Shown in pieces: positions 63,541 through 64,000 of a stretch of 64,000 nt of DNA. This stretch comes from Dermatophagoides farinae (Eukaryota > Arthropoda > Arachnida > Sarcoptiformes > Pyroglyphidae), in assembly GCF_024713945.1 (NCBI RefSeq), contig NC_134685.1, positions 1,116,001 through 1,180,000 of the forward strand. Direction: 5' to 3'. How positions within the stretch are numbered: the first letter of the stretch is position 1; every line of letters starts with the position of its first letter. Made by a program: the position numbers and the translations under genes. Under the pieces are notes generated by a model. It ran no database searches. It was not told the DNA's origin and was given only the letters and a program-made list of their open reading frames with translations.

Positions 63541-64000
63541 GCGTTTGTTATGCCGAATTTGGTGTTCGAGTGCCAAATACTTCAGGTATATATAAATTCA
63601 TTAACATTTTTAATCAGGAATTTTAACCAGGAAAAAATTTTTTTCTTCTTCTTTTCCTCTTTACCTGCCCATCACACACACACACACACCCGATTTATTC
63701 AACCGGAAATATGAATGGGTGATTTTTTCTTTTTCAATTTGGGTGTTCAATAAACATTCAGGCTCAGCCTATATGTATAGTTATGTGACTGTAGGTGAAT
63801 TCATTGCCTTTGTCATTGGATGGAATATGTAAGTGTGTGTGTGTGTGTGTGTATGCACTCGATTCTAGAATCGGAAATATCATCATTATTAATAAAATAA
63901 AAAAAAAAATTTTCTAGGATTCTTGAATATCTAATTGGATCTGCAGCCGGTGCTGCAGCAATTAGCGCCTGTATTGATTCAATGTATAATGGTCATATAA
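62792..64000 (+). CDS. SLC7A14-like amino acid transporter (3' part beyond the window)
   Basis: Second member of the CAT family, cut off by the window end. Exons: 62792-62938, 63057-63126, 63239-63322, 63541-63585, 63762-63828 and 63918 onward; the frame is continuous through all of them (about 165 codons visible). After a hydrophilic start (MRELIINLTNRTLTKIDPGK) comes helix 1 with LVSLGVGSCVGTGMYIGVAG, then AKNLAGPAVIISFLIAGIAS, GVCYAEFGVRVPNTSGSAYM, VTVGEFIAFVIGWNMILEYL and IGSAAGAAAISACIDSM. The GVGSCVGTGMY form and GVCYAEFGVRVP are typical of SLC7A14 and differ from the neighbouring SLC7A4-type gene. The family member in vertebrates is a lysosomal transporter. Exon 4 is 45 nt, and its acceptor is preceded by a (TG)n run. 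Confidence 0.92.
62953..62995 (+). repeat. 22-bp tandem duplication in intron 1 of the SLC7A14-like gene
   Basis: TAATAATTGGTTTATCGTCT followed by TA is repeated directly at 62953-62974 and 62975-62995 (the last copy differs in its final base). The unit is not low complexity, so it looks like a recent local duplication just after the splice donor. Confidence 0.85.
63506..63538 (+). repeat. (TG)16 microsatellite at a 3' splice site
   Basis: A pure TG run that stops one base before the acceptor AG at 63539-63540. It replaces the usual pyrimidine tract in front of the 45-nt exon at 63541. Confidence 0.9.

Noticed and set aside
1-64000. Possible CRISPR-like arrays from the many regularly repeated triplets
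   Set aside because: No direct repeats of 20-40 bp with unique spacers; these are eukaryotic microsatellites.
1-64000. tRNA, rRNA, transposon or viral insertions
   Set aside because: No cloverleaf or B-box-like motif, rRNA core, reverse transcriptase, transposase, terminal repeat or viral protein frame was recognised by eye; a covariance-model or repeat-library search would be needed to exclude short or decayed copies.

Overview
This is nuclear DNA of an invertebrate, most likely an arthropod and probably an acariform mite (the house-dust/scab mite group). The order is an inference from the small, very AT-rich, microsatellite-dense sequence, the short GT-AG introns (about 60-90 bp among longer ones), and the gene content: an insect/mite-type group I chitin deacetylase, an arthropod-style Rbfox and a FARSB-type Phe-tRNA synthetase. 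There are no bacterial operons, CRISPR arrays or recognisable transposons. Trinucleotide repeats (ATG/CAT, CAA/TTG), (TG)n/(CA)n and A/T homopolymers fill the non-coding DNA, and the same triplets run into the proteins as Ser, Gln, Thr, His and Asn tracts.

Layout: 1-20.3 kb is repeat-rich DNA in which I find no gene. Then come ten spliced or single-exon protein genes: a chitin deacetylase (20.3-23.7 kb, +); an Rbfox splicing regulator (27.9-36.8 kb, +, 10 coding exons); a myeloid leukemia factor homologue (38.9-39.8 kb, -); an ARHGEF10-type RhoGEF (43.0-48.6 kb, +); a small MICOS subunit Mic10 (49.2-49.4 kb, -, 74 aa in two exons); the beta subunit of cytosolic Phe-tRNA synthetase (49.8-52.1 kb, +, 7 exons); an ELOVL6-like fatty-acid elongase (52.3-53.4 kb, -); an ING4/5 chromatin reader (56.0-57.2 kb, -, 5 exons); an SLC7 CAT-family transporter of SLC7A4 type (57.7-60.2 kb, -); and a second, SLC7A14-like transporter (62.8 kb to the window end, +, incomplete). 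I rebuilt the exons by hand; for all complete genes except ARHGEF10 and the first transporter they join in frame from start to stop.

The genes are a mixed housekeeping and neuronal/cuticular set, not one pathway. The local links are head-to-head arrangements (Mic10/FARSB, and the two SLC7 transporters) and tail-to-tail pairs (Rbfox/MLF, ARHGEF10/Mic10, FARSB/ELOVL). I see no clear new biological system. The observations most worth checking are: three places where a reading frame moves by +1 inside or beside a triplet repeat (two in ARHGEF10, one in the SLC7A4-type gene); a 3' splice site in the SLC7A14-like gene whose expected pyrimidine tract is a (TG)n microsatellite in front of a 45-nt in-frame exon; TGCATG (Rbfox-type) sites in the introns of the Rbfox gene itself; stop-free introns of length 3n; and a regular 30-bp (CGT)5(TGT)5 higher-order repeat.
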